A stretch of 64,000 bases of DNA. Source: CAHJXF01 sp038225855 (lineage in GTDB: Bacteria > Pseudomonadota > Gammaproteobacteria > Burkholderiales > Burkholderiaceae_D). Below, piece by piece: positions 1 through 9,708 of this stretch. The stretch covers positions 186,001-250,000 of the forward strand of contig JBBRQU010000002.1 of the NCBI GenBank assembly GCA_038225855.1. Reading direction: 5' to 3'. Positions within the stretch are counted from its first letter, which is position 1; every line of letters begins with the position of its first letter. A program made the position numbers and the translations under genes. The notes below the pieces were generated by a model. It had not been told where the DNA came from and searched no databases. It saw nothing but the letters and a program-made list of their open reading frames with translations.

Positions 1-361
1 TCCGACCAAGGCATTGCGTCCCGGCATGTTCGCGCGAGTCCGCGTGATCTTCGCCGAGAAGACGGGGGCGATCCTCGTGCCCGAGGAAGCGATCGTGCCT
101 TCGGGTTCCGAGTTCTATATCTATCGCGTCATCGACGGGACCGCGCAGCGGACCCGCGTCAAGATCGGCGCGCGACGCGACGCCAAGGTCGATGTGCTCG
201 AAGGCGCCCACGCCGGCGACGTGGTGGTAGTGGCGGGGCAGTTGAAGCTGATCCGCGATGCGATGCCGGTGAAGGTGGTCGATGCCGCGAATGCGACCAA
301 CCCGGCCGCCAATTCGGCAGCGACCCCGGCAAGCGCGAACGCAGCGGGGCCTCGATCGTGA
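1..361 (+). CDS. RND efflux membrane-fusion (adaptor) protein, 3' end only
   Basis: The reading frame is open from base 2 to the TGA at 359-361, so the gene starts before the window. The visible residues include RPGMFARVRV and VPEEAIVPSG, typical of the C-terminal beta-barrel and membrane-proximal domain of HlyD/AcrA-type adaptors, followed by an Ala/Asn/Pro-rich tail of about 25 residues. The family bridges an inner-membrane RND pump and an outer-membrane channel in the periplasm. The stop overlaps the GTG start of the pump gene by four bases (GTGA, 358-361), so the two are translationally coupled. The substrate cannot be told from this fragment. Confidence 0.85.
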   Translation, partial: PTKALRPGMFARVRVIFAEKTGAILVPEEAIVPSGSEFYIYRVIDGTAQRTRVKIGARRDAKVDVLEGAHAGDVVVVAGQLKLIRDAMPVKVVDAANATNPAANSAATPASANAAGPRS

Positions 362-3300
362 ACGGGCTCTTCGAGATCTGCATCAGAAGGCCGGTGCTCG
401 CGAGTGTGCTGTCGATCGTCGTGCTGCTGGTCGGCGCGATCGCGTACACGCGGCTCGCGGTGCGCGAATACCCGCGCATCGACGAGCCGGTGGTTTCCGT
501 GCAGACCACGTACAAGGGCGCGTCTGCCGAAGTGATCGAGTCGCAGGTCACCAAGCCGCTCGAAGATTCGCTGTCGGGAATCGAAGGCGTCGAAGTGATG
601 ACGTCGCAAAGCCGCTCCGAGCGCAGCAACATCAACGTGCGGTTTCGCATCACGCGCGATCCCGATTCGGCCGCGGCCGATGTGCGCGACAAGGTCGCTC
701 GCGTGCGAGGACGGCTGCCCGACGCGGTCGACGAGCCGGTAATCGCGAAGGTCGAGTCCGATTCGTTTCCCATCATGTTCATCGGCGTGCAGGCCGGACG
801 TCTCACCGCGATCGGGGCGTCCGACTATCTCAAGCGTTACGTCAAGCCGCGCCTGTCGGTGCTGCCGGGCGCAGCCGACGTGCGCCTGTTCGGCGAGCGG
901 CAGATCTCGATGCACATCGACGTCGATCGCGACAAGCTCGCGGCCTATCGCTTGACGGTGCAGGACGTCGAAGACGCGCTGCGACGGCAGAACGTGGAGA
1001 TTCCATCGGGCCGCATCGAATCGACGTCGCGCGAATTCACGGTGGTCGCAGAGACCGATCTCGCGACGCGCGAGCAGTTCGAGAATGTGATCGTCGCCAA
1101 CGTGGCCGGCTATCCGGTGCGCCTGTCCGATCTCGCACGCGTGGCGGTCGCGCCGCTCGACGAGCGCATCTTCGCGCGCTTCAACGGCGAAACCGCGGTC
1201 ACCATCGGCGTCGTCAAGCAGGCGGTGGCCAATCCGCTCGAATTGTCGAGGACGGTGCGCGCCGAGATCGCGCGCATCAACGAGACCTTGCCGGGCGGCA
1301 TGAGCCTCGTGATGTCGTACGACTCGTCGGTGTTCATCGAGCGCTCGATCAGTTCGGTGTTCGAAACGATCAGCGAAGCGATCGCGCTGGTCGTGCTGGT
1401 GATCTTTCTGTTCCTGCGCAATCTGCGCGCGACCTTGATTCCGCTGGTCACGATTCCCGTGTCGCTGGTCAGCGCGTTCGGCCTGATGTATGCGTTCGGC
1501 TTCACGATCAACACGCTGACCCTGTTGGCGATGGTGCTCGCGATCGGTCTGGTGGTCGACGATTCGATCGTCGTTCTCGAGAACATCTTTCGCAATCTCG
1601 AGAACGGCATGGACAGGAAGCAGGCGGCGTTCACGGGAATCAAGGAAATCGGCTTCGCGGTGATCGCGATGACCTTGACGCTCGCGGCGGTGTTCGCCCC
1701 GCTAGCGTTCGCGACCGGCCGCACGGGGCGTCTGTTCATCGAGTTTGCGCTCGCGCTGGCGGGCGCGGTGCTGGTGTCGGGTTTCGTCGCGCTGACGCTC
1801 ACGCCGATGATGTGTTCGCTGTTGCTCAAGCACGAGATCAACCACAGTTGGCTCTACAACCGCATCGAGCGGACCTTCGATGCAGTCACGCGCGGCTACG
1901 ACCGATTGCTGGCTCGCTTGTTCCACGTGCGGTGGATCGTGGTCGTGGTCGCAGTCGTGACGGCAATCGGCGGCGGGCTGCTGTTCGCCAACGTCAAGTC
2001 CGAGCTCGCGCCCACCGAAGACCGCGGCGTGATTTTCGCTTTCATCACCGCGCCGCAGGGCGCGAGTCCCGCATATACGGCAGAGCGCGTGCGCGACATC
2101 GAGCGCCTGTACGCGGCCATTCCGGAAGTCGTCGCGTATACCTCCTTCGCGGGTGACCCGACGCCGATCGATGCGCGCGCGGTGATGCGCATCAAGCCGT
2201 GGGAAGAACGCACGAGAAAGCAGCAGGACATCACGCGCGAGCTGCAACCCAAGTTCGCCGCGCTTCCGGGCATCAACGCATTCGCGCTCAATCCGCCGTC
2301 GCTCGGGCAGTCGCCGCGATCGCCGCCGCTGGAGTTCGTGGTGATGTCGCAGGTCCCGTATACCGAGCTCCAGAACATCGTCGAGAAGTTCATCGCCGAC
2401 CTGTCGAAATATCCCGGCGTGCAGAACATCCAGACCGATCTCAAGCTCAACACGCCGGAACTCAGAGTCGACGTCAATCGCGACAAGATGGCCGACCTCG
2501 GCGTGCCGGTGGAGACGGTCGGCCGCACGCTGGAAACGATGCTCGGCGGCCGGCAGGTCACGCGCTTCAAGCGCGACGGCGAACAATACGACGTGATCGT
2601 GCAGGTCGCGCCGCGCGATCGCACGCGCCCCAACGATATCAGCGACATCAACGTGCGCACCAAGAGTCAGCAGATGGTGCCGCTGGCCAACCTGCTCGCG
2701 GTCAAGGAAGGCGTGTCGCCGCAATCGCTCAATCACTTCAACCGGCAGCGCGCGGTGACGGTGTCGGCGACTCTCGCGCCCGGCTATACGCTGGGCGATG
2801 CATTGAAGGCGACCGACGAGTCCGCGAAGCGCACCTTGCCGCCGACCGCGCAGACGGATCTCAACGGCGTCTCGCGCGAGTTCCGCGATTCGGCGGGCAG
2901 CATCTATCTCACCTTCGTGCTTGCGCTTGCGTTCATCTATCTCGTTCTGTCGGCGCAGTTCGAGAGTTTCATCGATCCTTTCGTGATCATCCTGTCGGTG
3001 CCGCTGGCGATGACCGGGGCTCTGCTCGCGCTGTGGCTGTCGGGCGGCACGCTCAACATCTACAGCCAGATCGGCCTGATCACGCTGGTGGGTCTGATCA
3101 CCAAGCACGGCATCCTGATCGTCGAGTTCGCGAACCAGTTGCGCGCGAAAGGCCTGAACGCCAAACAGGCGGTGCGCGAAGCCGCGGTGCTGCGTCTGCG
3201 ACCGATCCTGATGACGACCGGCGCGATGGTGCTGGGCGCGGTGCCGCTCGCGCTTGCATCGGGCGCGGGCGCCGAGTCGCGCATGCAGATCGGCTGGGTC

Positions 3301-3453
3301 ATCGTCGGCGGCATGAGCTTCGGGACCTTGCTGACCTTGTTCGTCGTGCCGACCGTGTACACGCTGGTTGCGCGGGGACACAAGAGCGCGGTCGTGCTGA
3401 ACGAGATCATCGAGCCGGCGACTGCAAGTGCGCAGTCGCACACGGGTCGCTGA
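358..3453 (+). CDS. RND family efflux transporter permease (HAE1/AcrB-like)
   Basis: This 1031-residue protein has the usual length of a proton-driven RND pump of the inner membrane. An N-terminal membrane helix (about residues 10-30) precedes a large periplasmic porter region. Helices 2-6 follow at about 335-480, with a second half of the same layout ending in helices around 865-1010. The proton-relay pair is present as Asp401-Asp402 in GLVVDDSIVVLEN. The start is GTG, overlapping the adaptor stop by four bases. No outer-membrane factor gene follows, so the pump may use a TolC-like channel encoded elsewhere. The N-terminal sequence (REYPRIDEP) is of the multidrug HAE1 type rather than the heavy-metal CusA type. 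Substrate unknown. Confidence 0.93.
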   Translation: MNGLFEICIRRPVLASVLSIVVLLVGAIAYTRLAVREYPRIDEPVVSVQTTYKGASAEVIESQVTKPLEDSLSGIEGVEVMTSQSRSERSNINVRFRITRDPDSAAADVRDKVARVRGRLPDAVDEPVIAKVESDSFPIMFIGVQAGRLTAIGASDYLKRYVKPRLSVLPGAADVRLFGERQISMHIDVDRDKLAAYRLTVQDVEDALRRQNVEIPSGRIESTSREFTVVAETDLATREQFENVIVANVAGYPVRLSDLARVAVAPLDERIFARFNGETAVTIGVVKQAVANPLELSRTVRAEIARINETLPGGMSLVMSYDSSVFIERSISSVFETISEAIALVVLVIFLFLRNLRATLIPLVTIPVSLVSAFGLMYAFGFTINTLTLLAMVLAIGLVVDDSIVVLENIFRNLENGMDRKQAAFTGIKEIGFAVIAMTLTLAAVFAPLAFATGRTGRLFIEFALALAGAVLVSGFVALTLTPMMCSLLLKHEINHSWLYNRIERTFDAVTRGYDRLLARLFHVRWIVVVVAVVTAIGGGLLFANVKSELAPTEDRGVIFAFITAPQGASPAYTAERVRDIERLYAAIPEVVAYTSFAGDPTPIDARAVMRIKPWEERTRKQQDITRELQPKFAALPGINAFALNPPSLGQSPRSPPLEFVVMSQVPYTELQNIVEKFIADLSKYPGVQNIQTDLKLNTPELRVDVNRDKMADLGVPVETVGRTLETMLGGRQVTRFKRDGEQYDVIVQVAPRDRTRPNDISDINVRTKSQQMVPLANLLAVKEGVSPQSLNHFNRQRAVTVSATLAPGYTLGDALKATDESAKRTLPPTAQTDLNGVSREFRDSAGSIYLTFVLALAFIYLVLSAQFESFIDPFVIILSVPLAMTGALLALWLSGGTLNIYSQIGLITLVGLITKHGILIVEFANQLRAKGLNAKQAVREAAVLRLRPILMTTGAMVLGAVPLALASGAGAESRMQIGWVIVGGMSFGTLLTLFVVPTVYTLVARGHKSAVVLNEIIEPATASAQSHTGR

Positions 3454-3497
3454 AAGCGGTCCGCTGAATCAGTACGAAGAAAAATCCACGGGACCGC

Positions 3498-4229
3498 ATG
3501 CGTCAAATCATTCTCGACACCGAGACCACAGGGCTCAATCCAAAAACCGGCGACCGCATCATCGAGATCGGATGTATCGAGATGCTCAATCGGCGGCCGA
3601 CCGGCAACACCTTTCATCACTACGTCAATCCGGGACGCGACAGCGAGCCGGGCGCGCTCGCAGTTCATGGATTGACCAAAGATTTCCTTTCCGACAAGCC
3701 GCCGTTCGCAGACATCGCCGATGCGCTCTGCGACTTCGTGAAGGACGCCGAGATCCTGATCCACAACGCGTCCTTCGACGTGGCCTTTCTCGACGAAGAA
3801 CTCGCGCGACTCGAACGCCCCGCGTTCCCCGAGCATTGCGCGAACGTGATCGACACGCTGGCGATGGCGCGCGAACTGCATCCCGGCAAACGCAACAGTC
3901 TCGATGCGCTATGCGAGCGCTACGGCGTGTCGAACGCGCATCGCACATTGCATGGCGCGTTGCTCGACGCCGAGCTGCTCGCCGATGTCTATCTCGCGAT
4001 GACGCGCGGGCAGGAGAGCCTGGTCATCGACATCGTGCTGCGACCGGTGATGCAGGTGGGCTGGGCTGCGGTCGATCGCATGACGTTGTTGATCGTCACC
4101 GCCGATGAAGACGAATGCGCCGCGCATGTCGCGACGCTGAATGCGATCGCGGTTGAGAGCAAGCGGACGCCGGTGTGGCAGATGTTGGGAGACTCGATGC
4201 GCTCGATCCAAGCGCCGTTGCCCGTGTGA
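3498..4229 (+). CDS. dnaQ: DNA polymerase III epsilon subunit, 3'-5' proofreading exonuclease
   Basis: The 243-residue protein carries the DEDDh exonuclease motifs: Exo I LDTETTG (Asp7, Glu9), Exo II HNASFDV (His89 to Asp94) and Exo III HGALLDAE (His152, Asp157). Its length matches the classical epsilon subunit, which removes misincorporated nucleotides within the replicative polymerase core. The ATG at 3498 lies next to a weak GGGA ribosome-binding sequence. The C-terminal 60 residues, which in the family bind the alpha subunit, are less conserved. The gene stands alone here, with neither rnhA nor other replication genes beside it, and is followed by a palindromic repeat and tRNA-Val. Confidence 0.95.
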   Translation: MRQIILDTETTGLNPKTGDRIIEIGCIEMLNRRPTGNTFHHYVNPGRDSEPGALAVHGLTKDFLSDKPPFADIADALCDFVKDAEILIHNASFDVAFLDEELARLERPAFPEHCANVIDTLAMARELHPGKRNSLDALCERYGVSNAHRTLHGALLDAELLADVYLAMTRGQESLVIDIVLRPVMQVGWAAVDRMTLLIVTADEDECAAHVATLNAIAVESKRTPVWQMLGDSMRSIQAPLPV

Positions 4230-4270
4230 AAACAGGGGCCCAGTGTCTTGATTCCGAAGTCTACGAACGC

Positions 4271-4305
4271 CACTGGGTTCCCGCTTTCGCGGGAACGACG
4301 AAGTG
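4271..4305. repeat. Intergenic palindromic repeat (REP-like hairpin)
   Basis: A perfect 8-bp stem, GTTCCCGC at 4277-4284 and GCGGGAAC at 4289-4296, encloses a TTTC loop. It is bracketed by CACT (4271-4274) and AGTG (4302-4305), which also pair. Elements of this general form (CCCGC-TTTC-GCGGG) are scattered between genes in many beta- and gammaproteobacteria. It begins about 40 bases after the dnaQ stop and could end the dnaQ transcript or stabilise its 3' end, but there is no T-run after the stem. Confidence 0.6.
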
Positions 4306-4326
4306 GTCGATTCGCCACTGCGAGAT

Positions 4327-4356
4327 TTGGCCGCGCCCAATCGACCATGCCATAAT
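4327..4356 (+). promoter_or_regulatory. Probable sigma-70 promoter of tRNA-Val
   Basis: TTGGCC (4327-4332) and CATAAT (4351-4356) are separated by 18 bases. The predicted start lies around 4363, a few bases before the tRNA 5' end at 4371. Both boxes are imperfect, but position and spacing fit. Confidence 0.5.
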
Positions 4357-4370
4357 TCGCACCCTCTTCC

Positions 4371-4445
4371 GGGCGGTTAACTCAGCGGTAGAGTGCCACC
4401 TTCACACGGTGGAAGCCACTGGTTCGATCCCAGTACCGCCCACCA
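4371..4445 (+). tRNA. tRNA-Val (anticodon CAC)
   Basis: A full cloverleaf can be drawn. The acceptor stem is GGGCGGT with ACCGCCC, the anticodon stem is CCACC with GGTGG around the loop TTCACAC, and the T arm contains GGTTCGATCC. The anticodon CAC reads the valine codon GTG, common in this GC-rich genome. The 3' CCA is encoded (4443-4445). The gene converges on treY, with 23 bases between them. Confidence 0.96.
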
Positions 4446-4468
4446 TCATTGCGAGGCCCGGGTCACAA

Positions 4469-7400
4469 TCAACGTGCGCAGAAATTGTGAAGTATTGCAA
4501 CGGGGAGATCGGCGAGCACGTCGCAAAGCTTCACGCGACCCGTGCCGGTTTCCAGACTCCGATGAGTGACGACATCGAACCATAGTGAAGATGCCGCATC
4601 GGGCGGCAGCACGAGAGCGGTTTGATCGTTCCATCGCTCGCGCGCAATGCAAGGGCGCAACCGCCCTTCGAGCATGCCGCTCGCGCGCAACGTCACGACG
4701 ACGAGCATGCGTTCGCTGCCGTTGCGACGGATGAACGCCAATGCATGATCGGCGTGCCCGCCTTCGATGGTCAACGCTTGATACGAACCGCGCGCGAAGA
4801 GGGCGGGGTGGTCCTTGCGAAACGCGAGTACGCGTGCGATCAGCGCCTGCTTGATGCGACCGTCGCGCCACGCGTCGAGCAATGTGGCGATGTCCACGCC
4901 GTCATCGAACGCAGCCAATGCGTCCCGCCTCGCCGCGTAATCGACCGGCCTGCGATTGTCCGGGTCGACCAGGCTGAAGTCCCACCACTCGGTGCCCTGA
5001 TAAAAATCGGGCACGCCCGGCCCGGTCAAATGCAGCGCGGCTTGCGCGAGGCTATTCAACGCTCCCGCGGCCACGATGCTCTTGACGAAGGCCGCTGCCT
5101 CTCGCAGAAACGGACTTGTCTCCGGATCCATGATGCGATCGAGAAACGCGCGGCAGGTCGCTTCGTAATGCTCGTTGGGCATGGCCCAATCCGATGGCCG
5201 CTTGGATTCGCGCAGCGCCTTCGTCTGCCATCCGGCGACGCGCTCGATGAAGATCGCGAGTTGCAGGCGAATAGAGTCGTCGCTGAAGTCCACGTCGCCT
5301 GCTAGTTCCAGCGGCCATGCGCCGACCAGCGTCTGCATCAGCATGATCTGGTCTGCGGGCAAGGGCACGGGCGCGGATTCGGCGACGACGTGCGCAATCG
5401 CTGCGAGTCCGGCGGGCGGAATCATCGGCGCGGTTTCGGCGGCGACATCTTGGGCGATCGTCGCCCGGTCTTCGATCGGCGTGTTCAACCCCAGCCAGCG
5501 TTCGAGCGTCGCGATCCAGCGTTGCGGGATCTCCGATAGCACGGCAAGCCTTGCGCGTGTGTCCGCGCCGCGCTTGTGGTCGTGCGTTGCGGTCGCGAGC
5601 ATCGAGTGGGGAAAGTTCTTCGCGCGCCGCAGGCACTTTGCGTGGAAATCGGTGATCGACAGCGCAAACTCGCCGGGATCCGAGCCGACCTCGTTGCGCG
5701 AGATCAATCGACCGTAGCGATAGAAGGCGGTATCTTCAATCGATTTGGCAGCTAACGGCGGCGTCAGTTGCTGAAAGCGCGTGACCGCCTGACGACGTTC
5801 GGTGCGCTGCTTGCGCGTCGATGCCTCGGGCAACACATCCGAAGCCGCATCGCCTCCCAGCCAGTGGTCGAGCCACGCGAGCACGGTGCGGTCCGAAGGG
5901 CGCACCGTGTCGTGCGCCGCGCGCAATGCGCGCACCAGCACGGCGGTGTCGGCGGCGCTGCGACCGCGCGCATCGACATAGCTGCGATACACGTCGATGT
6001 GCACCAGCAGTTCGGTCAGCGCGCGGGCGATCGCGATCAACGCAACATCGCGCGTGTCGATGTCGGCGCGCGCGACGCGATGCAGTGCGCGCGCGGCCGC
6101 GCTGAATTCGGTGGGGAGATTTTCGGCGAGGATCTGGCGGCGGGCGGCGAGCGCCTCGGCGTGAAAGTCGGGCGGCCTTTGCGTCGTCCGCGCCCAGAAG
6201 GCCGCGAGCGGCTCGGCGCCCCGTGGGTCGTGCAGCAGCGCGCCGACCTCGTCCATGAAGTCGTAGCCGGTCGTGCCATCGACGCGCCATTCGCTGCGCA
6301 GGTCTTCACGCGACGCGAGGATTTTTTCGACGACGATCCAGGGGCGGGTCCACTTCGATTCCGCGTTTTCGTTTTCTCGCTCGCGCGCGAGCGCTTCGAG
6401 GCGTTTGCGCAGTTCGCGGCAATAGCCGCGCGGATCGGCCAGACCATCGACGTGATCGACGCGCATCGCATCGATCAGGCCTTCGCGATACAGCCGAAAC
6501 AGCGTCGCGTGCATGGCGTCGAAGACCTCGGCGCGCTCGACGCGCACGCCCGCGAGATCGGTGACTTCGAAGAAGCGGCGCCAGTTGATTTCGTCTGCCG
6601 CCGCACGCCACGATGCGAGTCGATAAGACTGGCGTTCGAAGAGCGCGTGCAAGCGCGCGCGGCCTTCATGCGTCGAGGGTGTGTAGCGTGCAAGCACGCG
6701 ATCGAGCGCGGCGCGCGCGCCTGCGACAGCGCCTGCGACAGTGAGAGTCGCACGCAATCGGGCACGCGCTTCTTCAAGCAAGGCATCGCGCCGCGCGAGC
6801 AGGTTGGCGCGCTCGCGCGCATCGCTGCGCGGCAGATCGCCAAGCGCCGCGACCGCGTCGAAGCGCCGCGCGACTTCGGCGAGACCCACGTCATCGGTCG
6901 CGTCGAGGATCGCGGCGTAGTCGGCGATCGCGATCGGAAAGCGATGATCGAAGTAGCGCGCTTCGAATGCGAGCGCTTCAGTATCGAAGACCAGAACCAG
7001 ATCGCCCGACGCGAGCGTCTCGCCATACCCCGCGCCGAGAAACGGCGCGAGCAACCTGCCGCGCAACATCGGATCGCTCGATGCCCAGTTGATGTCGAAG
7101 GTCGATGCGTAGCGGCTGTCGGGACCCCACAGCAACACGTCGCGCCACCACGCGTTGTCCGCGCCGATGCCCATGTGATTGGGCACGATATCGACGACCA
7201 GTCCCATGCCCGCCGTGTGCAATGCATCCGACATGCGGCGCAATGCGTCCTCACCGCCGAGTTCGGGATTGACGAGGCCGACGTCGACACAGTCGTAGCC
7301 ATGGGTCGAACCGGGTCGCGCCTTCAGAATCGGCGACGAGTAGAGATGACTGATGCCCAGGCGCGCGAAGTAGGGCACGAGCGCGGTCGCGTCGTCGAAC

Positions 7401-7519
7401 GTGAAGCCCTCGTGGAACTGGATGCGCAGCGTCGCGCGCGGAACGTCGCGCGTTACGCCGGACTCAGGCGTTCTCTTCGAGCGTCGCTTGTTGTCCGATG
7501 ATGGAGAGGGCGCACTCAT
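4469..7519 (-). CDS. treY: (1->4)-alpha-D-glucan 1-alpha-D-glucosylmutase (maltooligosyltrehalose synthase)
   Basis: TreY is a cytoplasmic GH13 enzyme that turns the reducing end of a maltooligosaccharide into a terminal trehalose unit, which TreZ then releases. The 1016-residue protein shows the family landmarks: an early GISHLYSSP segment, DIVPNHMG, MRVDHVDGLADP with the nucleophile Asp, the acid/base Glu in VVEKILA, THDHKRGADTRARL, and the TreY-specific ending VPDFYQGTEWWDFSLVDPDN. It is somewhat longer than many homologues, with Ala/Arg-rich stretches between motifs. It is the last gene of the glucan operon. Its ATG overlaps the malQ stop as ATGA (7516-7519). The first 25 residues are polar and probably disordered. 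Confidence 0.95.
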   Translation of the reverse strand: MSAPSPSSDNKRRSKRTPESGVTRDVPRATLRIQFHEGFTFDDATALVPYFARLGISHLYSSPILKARPGSTHGYDCVDVGLVNPELGGEDALRRMSDALHTAGMGLVVDIVPNHMGIGADNAWWRDVLLWGPDSRYASTFDINWASSDPMLRGRLLAPFLGAGYGETLASGDLVLVFDTEALAFEARYFDHRFPIAIADYAAILDATDDVGLAEVARRFDAVAALGDLPRSDARERANLLARRDALLEEARARLRATLTVAGAVAGARAALDRVLARYTPSTHEGRARLHALFERQSYRLASWRAAADEINWRRFFEVTDLAGVRVERAEVFDAMHATLFRLYREGLIDAMRVDHVDGLADPRGYCRELRKRLEALARERENENAESKWTRPWIVVEKILASREDLRSEWRVDGTTGYDFMDEVGALLHDPRGAEPLAAFWARTTQRPPDFHAEALAARRQILAENLPTEFSAAARALHRVARADIDTRDVALIAIARALTELLVHIDVYRSYVDARGRSAADTAVLVRALRAAHDTVRPSDRTVLAWLDHWLGGDAASDVLPEASTRKQRTERRQAVTRFQQLTPPLAAKSIEDTAFYRYGRLISRNEVGSDPGEFALSITDFHAKCLRRAKNFPHSMLATATHDHKRGADTRARLAVLSEIPQRWIATLERWLGLNTPIEDRATIAQDVAAETAPMIPPAGLAAIAHVVAESAPVPLPADQIMLMQTLVGAWPLELAGDVDFSDDSIRLQLAIFIERVAGWQTKALRESKRPSDWAMPNEHYEATCRAFLDRIMDPETSPFLREAAAFVKSIVAAGALNSLAQAALHLTGPGVPDFYQGTEWWDFSLVDPDNRRPVDYAARRDALAAFDDGVDIATLLDAWRDGRIKQALIARVLAFRKDHPALFARGSYQALTIEGGHADHALAFIRRNGSERMLVVVTLRASGMLEGRLRPCIARERWNDQTALVLPPDAASSLWFDVVTHRSLETGTGRVKLCDVLADLPVAILHNFCAR

Positions 7520-9708
7520 CGACGCTTGCGTCCTTCCGCAAACGCCGCGAGCCGCGCGACGATTTGGTCGCCTTCAAGCACGCAATCGACCGGCGCCGGC
7601 AAGCGCATGCGCCAGTTGGGATGCGTATCTATCGTGCCCGGAAGATTCGGCTGCTCGACCAGACCGAGCGCATCGTCGATCGGCGTGATCGCGAGCGGCG
7701 CGGGTGTCGATCCGACACAGCGCAAGGCTTCCGCGATCGGCGCGCGATCGGCGGGAGGCCGCTCGCCGTACGCGGCGCCGCTTTCGCACAGCATCGTCCA
7801 CAGCCTGTCGCGATCGGCTTCGCGCGCCGTGCGTTCGAGCTCTTCGCTCGAGTGTTCGCCGAACAGGCCGAGCTGCGCTCGCCAGCCGATATCACGTCCG
7901 CACCACCAACCCGCGATAGTCGGCAGGTCGTGCGTCGTCGTCACCGCGAGCGCACCGTTCGACCATTCGTGCGGCGGTCGAAACGGCTGGCCCGGCACAT
8001 GCCACTGGCGCTCGAACCACAACACCTTGATGCCGAGCAGACCCGCGGCGGAAAGTCGCTCGGGCAAACCTTCGGGCACGGTCCCGAGGTCTTCTCCGAT
8101 CACGATCGCGCGATGCCGCCACGACTCGAGCGCGACCAGTCGCAGCAGGTCATCGAAGGGATAGCGCAGGTACGCGCCCTCGACCGGATCGGCGCCATCG
8201 GGCACGAGCCACATGCGCGTCAAGCCCAGCACGTGATCGATGCGCACGCCGCCCGCGTGGGAGAAGGCCGCGCGCAGCATGGCTATCCAGGCGCGAAAGC
8301 CGCCGCTCTTCAACGCGCGCGGAGAGAAGGCCGCGAGTCCCCACGATTGACCGAGCGCATTGAGCAGATCGGGCGGCGCGCCGATCGACAGACCGATCAG
8401 CATATCGCGCTGGCGGCTCCACGCCTGACTGCCGCTTGCGTCGGCGCCGACCGCGAGATCGGCGACGATGCCGATCGCCATGCCCGCGGCCTTCGCCGCG
8501 CGATGCGCGGCGTCGAGTTGACACGCGGCCTGCCATTGCAGGAAGGCATGGAAGGCGACGTCGTCGCGATGTTCTTTCGCGAACGCAACGACGGCATCGC
8601 CATGCGGGTCGCGCCAGGCAGCGGGCCACGCGAGCCAGCCGCCGAGCATGCCCGCATCGTCGGCCGAGAGCACGGCGTGCAAGGCCTCGAAGCGCGCGTG
8701 CGCCTCGAGCACCTCGCCGCCGTTGGTGCGGAACGCGACGAGGTCGTCGCGCAGACGTATAGCGTCTTCATCGCCGCGCGCCATCAGGCGATCGAAGAGA
8801 CGACGCAGCACGGCCAGTCGCAAGCGCGATGACGCGGGCCAATCGATCAGCGTGTTGGTCTCGAGTTTCGATGCGAGGCCTCCGGGATCGATCTCGTCGC
8901 ACGCGGCCGCGCATGCTTCTCCGCCAAGCACCGCGCGCGGATCGACGTGGACCACATTCGCAAGCAACCGGCTCGACGGTCCGTAAGGACTGTAGCGATG
9001 CAGATCGGCCGAGAACATTGCGTGCGCCGGGCTGATCGCGAGCGCGTCGGCGCCGTGGCGTGCAGCACGCTGCGCGAGCGTGGCGAGCGAGCCGTAATCG
9101 CCCAGGCCTCCATCACCGCTTCGCGAAATGCTGTAAAGCTGCACCGCAAGTCCCCAGGGACGTGTGTCGACATCGCGTCCCGCGTCGGCGAGCGCATCGG
9201 CCACGCCATAGCAGCGCGCCGGCGCGATGGCGAGTGTGAGCGAGACGTCTTCGACTTCAAGACGGTGATACCCGAAGCGCTCGATCGCCTCGACGATCGC
9301 CGGTCCTTCATCGGCGAAGCGGCCTTCACGCACCTCGCCGTCTTCGAGCGTGACGCGATATTTTTTTCCCGCGAACGAAGCGCCGAAAGACAACGAGATC
9401 GGCGCACCGACCATCGCGGTCGCGAGCGGCGGCAGATGTTCGGCCACATGGCCTTGCGCTTCGGCGGCCAGACGCATGCGGCTCGCGGCGATGTCGTCGA
9501 CATCGAGCGCCGGCAATTCGAGCGCGGCGAGCAAAGCGCGCAAGGTCTTCGTGCTCACGTTGTGCATCACCCCGCGATAGTCCTGCCAGACCACGGTGAT
9601 GCCGGCTTCTTCCGCGAGGCCGTGAAGCGCCGCAGTCAACGCCGACGTCGAGGCCTCGTCGTCCCCGATCGCGGGCGGTGTGGATCCTTCGGACGCCGTG
9701 CCGTTCAT
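7516..9708 (-). CDS. malQ: 4-alpha-glucanotransferase (amylomaltase)
   Basis: MalQ is a GH77 enzyme that moves glucan segments between maltooligosaccharides, releasing glucose and making longer acceptors. The 730-residue protein has an N-terminal domain of about 200 residues, as in long proteobacterial MalQ, then the catalytic barrel. Conserved pieces are VRIDHVLGLTRMW with the nucleophile Asp, VIGEDLGTVPEG with the acid/base Glu, and TTHDLPTIAGWW with the third acidic residue. It sits between treZ and treY and overlaps both by ATGA (9705-9708 and 7516-7519). In this setting it probably lengthens short chains left by GlgX so that they can serve TreY or GlgE. Confidence 0.95.
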   Translation of the reverse strand: MNGTASEGSTPPAIGDDEASTSALTAALHGLAEEAGITVVWQDYRGVMHNVSTKTLRALLAALELPALDVDDIAASRMRLAAEAQGHVAEHLPPLATAMVGAPISLSFGASFAGKKYRVTLEDGEVREGRFADEGPAIVEAIERFGYHRLEVEDVSLTLAIAPARCYGVADALADAGRDVDTRPWGLAVQLYSISRSGDGGLGDYGSLATLAQRAARHGADALAISPAHAMFSADLHRYSPYGPSSRLLANVVHVDPRAVLGGEACAAACDEIDPGGLASKLETNTLIDWPASSRLRLAVLRRLFDRLMARGDEDAIRLRDDLVAFRTNGGEVLEAHARFEALHAVLSADDAGMLGGWLAWPAAWRDPHGDAVVAFAKEHRDDVAFHAFLQWQAACQLDAAHRAAKAAGMAIGIVADLAVGADASGSQAWSRQRDMLIGLSIGAPPDLLNALGQSWGLAAFSPRALKSGGFRAWIAMLRAAFSHAGGVRIDHVLGLTRMWLVPDGADPVEGAYLRYPFDDLLRLVALESWRHRAIVIGEDLGTVPEGLPERLSAAGLLGIKVLWFERQWHVPGQPFRPPHEWSNGALAVTTTHDLPTIAGWWCGRDIGWRAQLGLFGEHSSEELERTAREADRDRLWTMLCESGAAYGERPPADRAPIAEALRCVGSTPAPLAITPIDDALGLVEQPNLPGTIDTHPNWRMRLPAPVDCVLEGDQIVARLAAFAEGRKRR

